Source: Bryobacteraceae bacterium (lineage in GTDB: Bacteria; Acidobacteriota; Terriglobia; Bryobacterales; Bryobacteraceae). From it: DNA of 64,000 bases. Position numbers and translations under genes: made by a program. Within the stretch, counting starts at the first letter, position 1; each line of letters starts with the position of its first letter. Under the pieces are notes generated by a model that searched no databases, was not told where the DNA came from, and saw only the letters and a list, made by a program, of their open reading frames with translations. Of this stretch, positions 26,334 through 36,000 are shown piece after piece. The stretch covers positions 1 to 64,000 of the forward strand of contig JAIEMJ010000014.1 in the NCBI GenBank assembly GCA_019752335.1. Direction: 5' to 3'.

Positions 26334-28912
26334 ATGGCCCGCGAACCCGGTAGTCAGATCGGCCCTTACACCATCCAATCCCTGCTCGGCGCAGGCGGGA
26401 TGGGGGAGGTCTATCGCGCGCGCGACACGCGGCTCAACCGCGACGTCGCCGTCAAGTTCTTGCATGCCGATGCCGACGCCCGCCGCTTTCAGACCGAAGC
26501 GCGCGCCGTGGCCGCGCTGAACCATCCCAACATCGTCTCCATCTTTGATGTCGCCGAAGAGTATCTGGTCACCGAACTCGTCGACGGCAGTCCGCTGCGC
26601 AAGCTGAAGCCGACGCACCGTGAGGCCATCGACTACGCGGCCCAGATCGCCGACGGACTCGCCGCGGCCCACTCGGCTGGCATTAGCATCGCGACCTGAA
26701 GCCCGATAACGTCATGGTGACGCGCGAGGGCCGCGTCAAGATCTTGGACTTCGGCCTCGCCCGCCAAGCGCAAACTACCGCTGATGATGCCACGCGTACG
26801 CTGGGCGGTATGGTGATGGGCACGGTCGCGTATATGTCGCCGGAGCAGGCGCGCGGCCAGGCCGCCGACGCGCGGAGCGACATCTTCAGCTTCGGCAGCA
26901 CGCTGTACGAAATGCTGGCTGCCAAGCAGCCCTTCACCGGCGACAGCGCCGCCCAAACCATGGCGGCCGTTATCGAGAAGGACCCGCCGCCGCTGCCGGA
27001 CACGGTCTCGCAGGGACTCAAAGGCATCGTCCTGCGCTGCCTCGAAAAGGAGCCCTCCCGGCGCTTCCAATCCGCCTCGGACCTCGCCTACGCCCTTCGC
27101 GCCCTGAGTGGCTCGTCCACCTCGGTGCAGCCGTCCCTCCCGGTGAAGCGAACGTTCCCCTGGCTGACGGCCGCCCTGGCGGTCGCTCTAGCCGGCACGC
27201 TCGCGTTCTTCCTCCTGCGCCCGTCGCCCGTCGCCATCGCCATCTCTGACTTACCCCGCACGCCCATCCCTATCGAAGAGCCTTCGCCGGGCGAGCCCGC
27301 CTTCTCGCCCGACGGCAAGAGCATCCTCTATCCAGCGCAGGTCGGCGAGACGCGGCAGGTCTTTCTGCGCCAACTGGATTCGCCCGATCCGCAGCAGCTC
27401 ACGAAGGGGGCGGTGGATGTGCGTCGGCCGGCCTGGTCCCCGGATGCTTCGAAGTTTTATTTCATTCGCGGCCGCGAGCTCTGTGAGCAGCCGGTGTCGG
27501 GCAGCACACCGCGAGTGGTTCTGCCGGAACTCGCCGACTACGCCATCACTCCCGATGGCCGCGGGGTCGTTTTCGTCGACCGCTACGACGCCGCTGGTTA
27601 TCATCTCCAGATCAGTTCGCCCATGGGCAGCCCCATCCGCCCACTGCGCAATGCTCCCGTTGCGCTCCGGCCGAAAGCGGCTACCAATCAGCCGGTGATG
27701 CGCTTCAGTCCCGATGGCAAGCAACTCATGTTCGCCTACGGCAGCACCCTGCCCATCGCCCAGCTCTTCGTGATCCCCTGGCCAGAAGAAAGCGGCGCGG
27801 CCCGCGAGGTCCCGCTGCGGGAATCCTCCGAAGAGCGTCACCGCCAAACCTTTGCCTGGCTCGGTGACAGCCGGTACGTGGTGGCCGAACACCGCGTGGG
27901 TGGCCGGTATGGGTTGGACTTCATTGACACCCGGCAGGCAACCCGAAAGTCCCATTTTTCGTCTTACGGCCGCCTGGAACCGAGCACCTTCGCGCCGTTC
28001 ATGACGGCCTGCTTTACCAGGAGAACGGGGAGAATTGGGGAGCCTGGTCCTACTCGTTGGCGGACCGGAAACTATCGCGCCTCCATGATACTTCGCTGAA
28101 CGAAACCGAACCGGCCTGGTCCCCGGACGGCAGCACGCTGGCCTTTGTGGCGCACTACGGCGACGAAGATGAACTGTGGCTCAAGAACGTCGCCGCCGGG
28201 TGGAAACGCGTGCTGTTCAAGTCCTCCGCCACCGGCGACAAAACCGCTCGCTTCCGCGCCCCCGCCTTTTCCCCGGACGGCGGGCGCCTCGCGCTCACCG
28301 TCACCCTGGACCAAGCCATCGTCCCCTCCGGTTACGCCATCTATCTGATCCTCACCAAGAGCGGGCAAGCTACGCGATTGCCCGGCGATCTTGGCACCGG
28401 GTTGCGGCCCGTGGATTGGTCACCCGACGGCCGCTCCCTCGCGTTTCGTAACGTGGCGGGTACCCTTCAGGTCCTGGACGTCGAGTCCGGCAAACTGAGC
28501 CAACTCGGAGGGCTGAATGGCAACCGTAGCAACACCACCTGGTCGCGCGACGGCAAGTGGATCGCCCGCGTGGACCGCACCGGCGTCTGGCTCGTCTCGC
28601 CGGACGGCAAAGAGATCCGCCAAGTCTCGAAGCGCTCCTTCACCAACGCGGACGCCCCCGCCCACTGCTTCAGCGCCGACGGCAGCCGCCTCTACCTCCT
28701 GCGCAACGAAGGCGCCTCCGCCAAGCTCGAAGAACTGGTCCTCGCCACCGACGAGCTTCGCACCCTTACCACGCTGCCCGGCTCTCTCCTTCCAAAACTT
28801 CAACTACGGCATGCGCCTGCACCCCGATGGAAAGAGCGTCGTCTTCACCAGCGGCGAAGTCACTACTACCTTCTGGCTCGTCGACGGCGTTACTGCCGCG
28901 CTCAACCGGTAG
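26334..28912 (+). pseudogene. Ser/Thr protein kinase with PD40/WD40-like repeats, three frameshifts
   Basis: An intact version would have about 860 residues. The kinase domain has [38 protein letters not shown] and MSPEQARG; then a membrane helix (FPWLTAALAVALAGTLAFFLL) and an extracytoplasmic beta-propeller with FSPDGKSILY-type repeats. A one-base loss near 26687 shifts the frame exactly before HRDLK, so translation stops at 26699. Further shifts lie near 27975-28005 and near 28785; the true C-terminus in the third frame is GKSVVFTSGEVTTTFWLVDG, ending at 28912. Three breaks argue for a real pseudogene, although assembly error is possible. Confidence 0.88.
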
Positions 28913-29000
28913 ACTTCCGCGAGTACGCACCGCCATCTGAACCTGGATTTCGACGGCCAACGGGTCTTCGGGGAATTACTCCCTGCTACGATGTCAGGTG

Positions 29001-29858
29001 ATGCGATCATTCGACTATGCCGCGCCCGTTTCGTTGGCCGAAGCGCTGGCGCTTCTGGCCGCCCACCCCACCGCCCGCGTCCTCGCTGGCGGCACTGACC
29101 TGCTGGTGCAACTGAAATCCGGGCGCCGGGAGACGCCGCTCGTCGTGGACCTCAAGAAGATCCCCGAACTGAAGGCGATCACCTTCGACGCCGCCGAGGG
29201 GCTCACCATCGGCGCGACGGTGCCTTGCTGTCAGCTCACCGCGCACGCTGACCTGCGGCGCGTCTATCCTTCGCTGGCCGAAGTGGCTGGCTTAATCGGC
29301 GGCACGGCGGTGCAGGGTCGCGCGTCCTTGGGCGGTAACCTCTGCAACGCGGCGCCCAGCGCGGACTCCGTCCCGCTCATGATTGCGCTCTCCGCGCAGG
29401 CGCGCGTGGCGGGTCCGCAAGGCTTGCGCACCGTCGCCGTCGAGGACTTCTGCGTCGCGCCTGGCAAGAGCATTTTGGGCCCGGGCGAGTTCCTCGTGAG
29501 TATCTTCTTCCCCCTGCCCGCGCCTGGCTTTCACGCGCACTATCTGCGCTTCATCCCGCGCAACGAGATGGACATCGCCGTGGTGGGCGTGGGCGTTTCG
29601 ACTACGGTGCAAGACGGCAAGATCGCCGCGGCGCGCATCGCGCTGGCGTCCGTCGCGCCGACGCCTTTGTTTGTGAAGGCCGCCGGCGACTCGCTGGTGG
29701 GCCAGGCACCGACGTCCGAGGCCATTGCCGGAGCCGCGACGCTGGCGCAAGCCGCGGCCAAGCCAATTAGTGACATGCGCGCGCCGGCCGATTACCGCCG
29801 GCATCTGTGCGACGTCCTCACGCGACGCGCGCTCACCGCCACGCTAGGAGCTCAATAA
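29001..29858 (+). CDS. Molybdenum hydroxylase FAD-binding subunit (xanthine/CO dehydrogenase medium-chain type)
   Basis: A 285-residue protein with the FAD-binding PCMH fold: MRSFDYAAPVSLAEAL, VLAGGTDLLVQLKSG, TIGATVPCCQLTAH and GTAVQGRASLGGNLCNAAPSAD, the last being the second FAD loop, then a CO-dehydrogenase flavoprotein C-terminal domain. It passes electrons from the Fe-S clusters to an acceptor through FAD. A GTG at 28998 is also in frame but ATG 29001 is preferred. The 2Fe-2S subunit starts 4 bases after its stop, and a decayed partial copy lies at 25985-26255. Confidence 0.93.
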   Translation: MRSFDYAAPVSLAEALALLAAHPTARVLAGGTDLLVQLKSGRRETPLVVDLKKIPELKAITFDAAEGLTIGATVPCCQLTAHADLRRVYPSLAEVAGLIGGTAVQGRASLGGNLCNAAPSADSVPLMIALSAQARVAGPQGLRTVAVEDFCVAPGKSILGPGEFLVSIFFPLPAPGFHAHYLRFIPRNEMDIAVVGVGVSTTVQDGKIAAARIALASVAPTPLFVKAAGDSLVGQAPTSEAIAGAATLAQAAAKPISDMRAPADYRRHLCDVLTRRALTATLGAQ

Positions 29859-29861
29859 ACC

Positions 29862-30332
29862 ATGAAAGTCCACGTCCAATTCACCCTCAACGGCGAACCC
29901 GCCGAATTCCTCGCCGAGCCGCGCCAGACGCTGCTCGAATGCTTGCGCGACAACCTCAACCTGACGGGCACCAAGGAAGGCTGCGGCGATGGCAATTGCG
30001 GCTCCTGTAGTGTCCTGCTGGATGGCCAACTGGTGACGTCCTGCCTGGTGCTCGGCGTCGAAACGCAGGGCCAGCGCGTCGATACGGTGGAAGGTATCGC
30101 CAAGGGTTCAACGCTACATCCGATCCAGAAGGCCTTCATTGACCATGCGGCGCTGCAGTGCGGCATCTGCACGCCTGGCTTTCTGATGGCCACCAAGGCC
30201 CTGCTCGATCACGAGCCCAACCCCACCGAGCCGCAGATTCGTTTGTGGCTCGCCAACAACCTTTGCCGCTGCACGGGGTACGACAAGATTGTGCGCGCGG
30301 TGCAAGCCGCCGCTGCTGAAATGAGGGCTTAA
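29862..30332 (+). CDS. Molybdenum hydroxylase 2Fe-2S subunit (small chain)
   Basis: A 156-residue protein with two 2Fe-2S clusters. The plant-ferredoxin-type cluster is CGDGNCGSCSVLLDG, and the second, in a four-helix bundle, is LQCGICTPGF plus NNLCRCTGYDKI. The N-terminus VHVQFTLNGEP is typical. It shuttles electrons between the molybdenum site and FAD in the trimeric hydroxylase. It lies between the FAD and molybdopterin subunit genes with gaps of 3 and 1 bases. Confidence 0.96.
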   Translation: MKVHVQFTLNGEPAEFLAEPRQTLLECLRDNLNLTGTKEGCGDGNCGSCSVLLDGQLVTSCLVLGVETQGQRVDTVEGIAKGSTLHPIQKAFIDHAALQCGICTPGFLMATKALLDHEPNPTEPQIRLWLANNLCRCTGYDKIVRAVQAAAAEMRA

Positions 30333-30333
30333 C

Positions 30334-32586
30334 ATGAGCACCACGACTTATCATCTGATCGGCACCCGTCCGCCGCGCCACGATGGCGCCGATAAAGTAA
30401 CCGGCCGCGCGCTTTACGGGGCTGACCTGAAGTTGGCCGGCACCCTGCACGGGGCGATTCTACGCAGTCCGCACGCGCATGCGCGCATTGTCTCGATCGA
30501 TACGAAGGCCGCCAGCCAGCATCCGGCATGCCGCGCCGTGGTGACGGCGGAAGACTTCCCGGAGACGCCGGACCGCATTGTGGATCTGGGCGAAGGCGAT
30601 ACGCCGCTCAGTTACATTCGCGGCAATATGTTGGCCCGTCGCAAGACGCTCTATCAGGGCCATGCCGTGGCGGCCGTGGCGGCGACGAGTCCGCAGGCGG
30701 CGGCCGAGATCGCGGCTTTGATTCAGGTGGTGTATGAGCCGCTGCCCTGCGTGCTGACGGCGCCCGCGGCCATGGCAAAGGGCGCGCCGCTGCTGCATGG
30801 CGATCTGCGCTGCACGGAGTTCGGCCAGCCCACGACGGAGGCGAGCAACGTCGCGGATCACTTCCGGCAGGTGATGGGCGATAGCGAGAAGGGCTTCGCC
30901 GAGGCCGACGTGATCGTGGAGCGCGAGTTCACCACGTCGACCGTGCATCAGGGCTACATTGAGCCGCACACGGCGACCGCGCTATGGAACAACGACGGCC
31001 GGCTCTTGATTTGGTGCTCCACCCAAGGCAGCTTCGTGGTGCGCGATACCGTGGCGTGCATGCTGGATCTGCCGGTGTCGCGCGTGCGGGTGACGCCGAT
31101 GGAGATTGGCGGCGGCTTTGGCGGCAAGGTGCCGGTGTATGTGGAGCCGGTGGCGGCGTTGCTCTCGAAGAAGTCCGGCCAGCCGGTGAAGATTACGATG
31201 ACGCGGCGGGAGGTGCTGGAGGGCTCCGGGCCGACGCCGGGGTCATTCATCCGGGTGAAGATCGGCGCGAAGCAGGACGGGACGCTGGTGGCAGCGCAGG
31301 CTTATCTGGCCTACGAAGCGGGCGCCTATCCGGGCGCGATGGTGGCCCCGGCGGCCACCTGCGTCTTCGCCGCTTACGACATCGCCAACCAGACGATCGA
31401 CGGCTACGACGTGGTGGTGAACAAGCCATCGACGGCGCCGTATCGCGCGCCCGGCGCGACGAACGCCGCCTTCGCGACGGAGACCGTGCTGGACGAGATC
31501 GCGGAGAAGCTGAAGCTGGATCCGCTCGCGTTGCGCCTCAAAAACGCGTCGAAGGAAGGCACGCGCCGCGCGGACGGCGCGAAGTTCCGCCGGATCGGTT
31601 GCGTCGAAGTGCTGGAGACGATGAAAGCGCATCCGCACTATACGGCGCCGCTGGGTGAGCCCTCACATGCCGAGGCCAAGCGCGGCCGTGGCGTGGCCGT
31701 TGGCTTCTGGATGAACGCGGGCCTACCGTCGAGTTGCACGCTGAACGTTCACGCCGACGGCAGCGTCGGCTTGATTGAGGGTTCCACGGACATCGGCGGT
31801 TCGCGGACGTCGATTGCGATGATGGCGGCCGAGGTGCTGGGCTTGCAGGCCGACGACATGCGGCCGTCGGTGGTGGATACGGACACCATCGGCTATACGG
31901 GTGTAACGGGCGGCTCGCGCACCACGTTTGCCACGGGTTGGGCCGCCTATGAGGCGGCGCAGGACGTGGTGAAGCAGATGAAGGAGCGCGCGGCGAAGCT
32001 GTGGAAGGTGGACGAGGTCCACTTCGCCGATGGCGTCTTCAGCGCGGGCGAGCACCGATTGAGCTTCAAAGAACTGGCCGCGCGCGTGGGCGAAGTGGGA
32101 GCTCCAGTGGTGGGCCGCGCGTCGATCAACGCGAAGGGCCCGGGCGGCAGCTTTGCGGGCGCGATTGTCGATGTCGAGGTGGATGTCGAGACGGGCAAGA
32201 CCAGCATCCTGCGCTTCACCTGCGTGCAGGACGCCGGCAAGGCGATTCATCCCAGCTACGTGGAAGGGCAGATGCAGGGTGGCAGTGTGCAAGGCATCGG
32301 CTGGGCGCTCAACGAAGAGTACTTCATGAGCCCCGAAGGCCGCATGATGAATGCGAGCTTCCTCGATTACCGCATGCCGACGGCGCTCGATGTACCGATG
32401 ATCGATACGGCGATTGTTGAGGTGCCGAATCCTGTGCATCCTTACGGCGTGCGCGGCGTGGGCGAAGCGAATATCGTCTCGCCGCCGGCGGCGATCGCGA
32501 ACGCGATCCACGCGGCCACGGGCTGCCGCATGCGTCACCTGCCGATGAATCCGCCGAGCGTGCTGGCGGCGATCCAGCAGTGCTAG
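30334..32586 (+). CDS. Molybdenum hydroxylase molybdopterin-binding subunit (xanthine dehydrogenase family)
   Basis: A 750-residue large subunit. It has IGTRPPRHDGADKVTGRA, the cofactor loop EIGGGFGGKVPVYVEP, YRAPGATNAAFATE, DIGGSRT and VTGGSRTT, and near the C-terminus GVRGVGEANIVSPPAA with the catalytic Glu. The CO-dehydrogenase selenosulfur-type loop is absent, so a purine, aldehyde or aromatic substrate is likelier than CO. No Tat signal is seen, so it is cytoplasmic. The order FAD - FeS - Mo is the usual one. Confidence 0.94.
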   Translation: MSTTTYHLIGTRPPRHDGADKVTGRALYGADLKLAGTLHGAILRSPHAHARIVSIDTKAASQHPACRAVVTAEDFPETPDRIVDLGEGDTPLSYIRGNMLARRKTLYQGHAVAAVAATSPQAAAEIAALIQVVYEPLPCVLTAPAAMAKGAPLLHGDLRCTEFGQPTTEASNVADHFRQVMGDSEKGFAEADVIVEREFTTSTVHQGYIEPHTATALWNNDGRLLIWCSTQGSFVVRDTVACMLDLPVSRVRVTPMEIGGGFGGKVPVYVEPVAALLSKKSGQPVKITMTRREVLEGSGPTPGSFIRVKIGAKQDGTLVAAQAYLAYEAGAYPGAMVAPAATCVFAAYDIANQTIDGYDVVVNKPSTAPYRAPGATNAAFATETVLDEIAEKLKLDPLALRLKNASKEGTRRADGAKFRRIGCVEVLETMKAHPHYTAPLGEPSHAEAKRGRGVAVGFWMNAGLPSSCTLNVHADGSVGLIEGSTDIGGSRTSIAMMAAEVLGLQADDMRPSVVDTDTIGYTGVTGGSRTTFATGWAAYEAAQDVVKQMKERAAKLWKVDEVHFADGVFSAGEHRLSFKELAARVGEVGAPVVGRASINAKGPGGSFAGAIVDVEVDVETGKTSILRFTCVQDAGKAIHPSYVEGQMQGGSVQGIGWALNEEYFMSPEGRMMNASFLDYRMPTALDVPMIDTAIVEVPNPVHPYGVRGVGEANIVSPPAAIANAIHAATGCRMRHLPMNPPSVLAAIQQC

Positions 32587-32603
32587 CACGGTGACCGTTA
32601 CGG

Positions 32604-32738
32604 TTCGGACAGCCCCACACCCGGAGAGCCCATCGCGTGAGCGATGGGGCCGCGCACGCGAAGTATGGCTGTTTTGCTGCGGTTTTTCCCGTAAAGCGTC
32701 GAAACGTGCCCCGCCGCTCACGCGGTGGGCTGTCCGAA
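32604..32738. repeat. 135-bp palindromic intergenic element with nested hairpins
   Basis: The ends 32604-32615 and 32727-32738 are a perfect 12-bp inverted repeat (TTCGGACAGCCC). Inside, 32629-32648 is a perfect 8-bp hairpin with GTGA loop, and near the right end CCGC-TCAC-GCGG (32714-32725) forms a second with the complementary loop. The remainder has a T-rich core. It looks like a MITE- or REP-like element or a structured RNA between the hydroxylase genes and the MoaD-like gene. No coding frame is visible. Confidence 0.7.
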
Positions 32739-32797
32739 GCGCGGTGCCGCTGTGACAGCAGCCAAAAAACAACCAATCATGTGGTCTGAGTACTAAT

Positions 32798-33079
32798 TTG
32801 CCGAGCGTCTACATTCCCGCGTTGTTGCGCAGCGCGACGGGCGGCCAGGAACTGGTGAAGGTCCCCGGCGCGACGGTGCGCGAGGTGGTGGCGTCGCTGG
32901 AGCGGGAGTTCCCTGCCCTGGTGGGGCGTCTGGTGAAGGACGGCCGGCTATTGCCGAACCTGGCGATCGGGATCGATGGCGAGGTGAGCTTTCTGGGGTT
33001 GGCGGAAGACGTCGGTCCCGAGCAAGAGGTGCAGTTTCTGACGGCGATCAAGGGCGGTCGTTCGGAGGCCCTCAGCTAG
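32798..33079 (+). CDS. MoaD/ThiS-family ubiquitin-like protein
   Basis: A 93-residue beta-grasp protein starting at TTG (MPSVYIPALLRSATGG). VKVPGATVREVVASLEREFP, LVKDGRLLPNLAIGIDGE and EDVGPEQEVQFLTAIKGG match MoaD/ThiS sulfur carriers. The family's functional Gly-Gly is followed here by RSEALS, so either it must be trimmed or the protein is not a standard sulfur carrier. It follows the molybdenum hydroxylase genes, hinting at molybdopterin supply. A decayed copy of its 3' part lies at 39995-40097. Confidence 0.82.
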   Translation: MPSVYIPALLRSATGGQELVKVPGATVREVVASLEREFPALVGRLVKDGRLLPNLAIGIDGEVSFLGLAEDVGPEQEVQFLTAIKGGRSEALS

Positions 33080-36000
33080 TCCGGCAGGTCCGGCGCAATC
33101 TTTCCGAGGATCGACAGCGCCGGCTCGCGAATCTCCACAGCCACTCGCTTGAGATAGACCCGGCTACCAGCCTCGACGGCCTTCAAGGCCTCGTAAATCG
33201 GCCGCCAGGCATCGATCCACTCTTTCTTCACGAGCACGTCCAGGCACTCTCGCACACGCCCCGCCTTCACCGCGGCGGTGAAGAACGCTTCGAGCGCCGC
33301 GCGTCCTTTGCCGAGAAGCTCGATGGGGTCACCCAGCAGCGCATCTTCAAAGGCTACTGACGCCCGCGGGAAATCTCCCAGCCGGGCCAAGGCCACCATC
33401 CGGTAGAGGCGCGTGAACGGGTTGGAGTGGTCGTGCTGCTCAACCAGATCGCAGATTTTCAGGAGGATCTTTCCGAACGGCGCATAGTTCTGGTTGAGCA
33501 CAAGCAATTCAGACCAGAATTCGGATTTCGCGGCAGCGTCCAGAAACGTCAATGCTCCGACGTCGCTTTCTGGGGCGCGTCGTACAGCAGTGAAGATGGC
33601 CGCCAGGACAGGATTCTCGAGATCGAGTTGCACGGTTCGCTGGAGCAGTGCCTCCGCCTCCTCGGGCCTACCCAGTTCGCAGAAGAGGAGCACCGCGAGA
33701 CATTGCCGGGCTCCCTCGTTGTTTGGTTCCAGTTGGACCACTTGGCGAAAGGCTTGTGCCGCATCCTCAGGTTTGCCCGCCTGGCTAGCGAGGAAAATCC
33801 CCAGAGTGTTCCAGGAACTTGACGACGTCGGATCAGCTTCGAGTGCCTTTCGATACGCATCCTCGGCCTCCCCGCTTCGGCGGATCCGTGTCAAGAGGTA
33901 GCCCAAACCTTGCCAGGGCCAAGGTGAATTTGCATCAAGCTCGATGGACGTTCGATAGGCCGTCTCCGCTTCTGCACTCCGGTCTGGCGATTTCGACAAG
34001 AGATTGCCAAGACCGTTCCAAGACAGCGCCAGCTTCGGATCCAACTCGATGGCCTTGCGATAGGCCGTTTCCGCTTCTGCACTCCGGTCTGGCGACTTCG
34101 ACAGCAGACTGCCAAGACCGTACCAGGGCACCGCTAGCTTAGGCTCCAACTCGATGGCCTTTCGATAGGCCGTCTCCGCTTCTGCACTCCTTTCTAACGA
34201 TTTCGATAACAGATTGCCAAGACCGTTCCAAGGCACCGCTAGCTTAGGCTCCAACTCGATGGCCTTTCGATAGGCCGCCTCCGCTTCTGCGCTCCGGTCT
34301 GGCGATTTCGACAATAGATTGCCAAGACCGTTCCAAGACAACGCCAGCTTGGGATCCAACTCGATGGCCTTGCGATAGGCTCTTTCCGCTTCTCCACTCC
34401 GGTCTGGAAATTTCATTACAAGAGCAGCAAGATTATGCCAGGAGCGCGCTGGCTCGGGGTTCAACACGATCGCTCTTCGATAGGCCTCCTCCGCTTCTGC
34501 ACTCCGGTCTAGCGATTTCGACAAGAGATTGCCGAGACCATCCCAAGGCAATGCGAGGTTGGGATCCAGCTCGCTTGCCTTTCTATAGGCCCGCTCCGCT
34601 TCTGCACTTCGCTCCGGCGACTTCATCAGAAGAGCACCAAGATTATGCCAGGACGACGCGAACTTGGGGTTCAACTCGATCGACTTTTGATAGGCTGTCT
34701 CCGCTTCCGCGCTCCTTTCGGGCAACTTCGCCAAGTGAACGCCAAGGTTGTACCAAGCAAGAGCCGACTTGGGATTCACTTGGATGGCCTTTCGATACGC
34801 CGCCTCTGCTTCTGCACCCCGTTCCGGGATCTCGGCAAGTTGATTGGCCAGTTCCCCCCAGCGAACTGAGTCCGTGGGATCGATCTCAAGGCTGCTTCGC
34901 AGTTCCGCCTCGGTCTCGATCGCACCTCCGCGCGACAACTCTCCGTTGGCCTCAGACTCCGAAGAGAGCTGATCTAGCGATGGCTCACCGGGCATGAGCT
35001 CTAAAAGAGGCCTCCACTCCGACTCGCTTCGCCCGAAGTTCTCTCGCAAGTAGCCCTCAAACCGATGGCGGCTCCTTCCCGAGGCAGCAGCGTAGGCCAT
35101 CGCATTATCCAACTGACATTCTGGCCCGCCGTCGCGAACGCGATACAGTTCCTTCCAGGCCATCGCTTCCAATTCACCCGGCTCGAAGAAAACGCGCAGG
35201 AACTCAACAAACCAGCGCAGCCGCGCGCGGACTCGCCGGCTGGCTCGCATCAGATACCAAATGTTGAAGAAGCGCTCCGCCACCTGGTAAAGCGCCTTCT
35301 TGCTATCGCCGGAATCGGCCTTCTCGAGAATCCCCTGGCGTACCAGCCGGGTCAGTTGCGTTGAAACCGCACTGGTCTCGAGATTCGTATCCTCCGCCAC
35401 TTCGCTGGCCGTCACTGGATCCCAGTGCAAGGCCACGGCGTCCAGCACTTGCTGGGCCTGCGCCGGCAGTTCATCCACGCGCCCCTTGTAGTTCGGCGTA
35501 CACTGATCCAGTAGCTGTTCCAGGTACTCGCGGGCCCCGCCGGTTAGCCCGTCGAGCACCAGATGGAAGAGCAGCACGGTGGTCCGCGGATTGCCGCCCG
35601 TTAAATGCACCAGCGTTCGCAAACGTCCGGGGTCCGCGGCGAGCCAATCCTCGATGCGCCGCTTCACGACTCCCTTTTGCCCCTCCGGTTCCTCCACGGA
35701 TTCACTCAACCGCAGCATCAGATTCCGGACTTCCTCTAGCGTGAGGGGCGTTAGCTTAAAGATCTGGAAGAATTCAAAGAAGGCGCGGTCCGGGCCGTAA
35801 ATTCCGTCGCTTGCCTGAGTCGACGCACCGAAGAACGTCAGATCCGGGCGGGCGGCAAGTAACTCCCGCAAGCGCCATTGCTCTTTGTCTGCGATCGTCT
35901 CAAACAGGCGCTCCGCATTGTCCACCAGAAACAACAAACTCCGCCCGGTGAGTTGCGTCATCTCGGCCAGAAACTGGGGAACACGTTGTTCGATCTCCTC

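Noticed and set aside
33850-34850. CRISPR array
   Set aside because: The 105-base repeats have no spacers and encode TPR units in frame.
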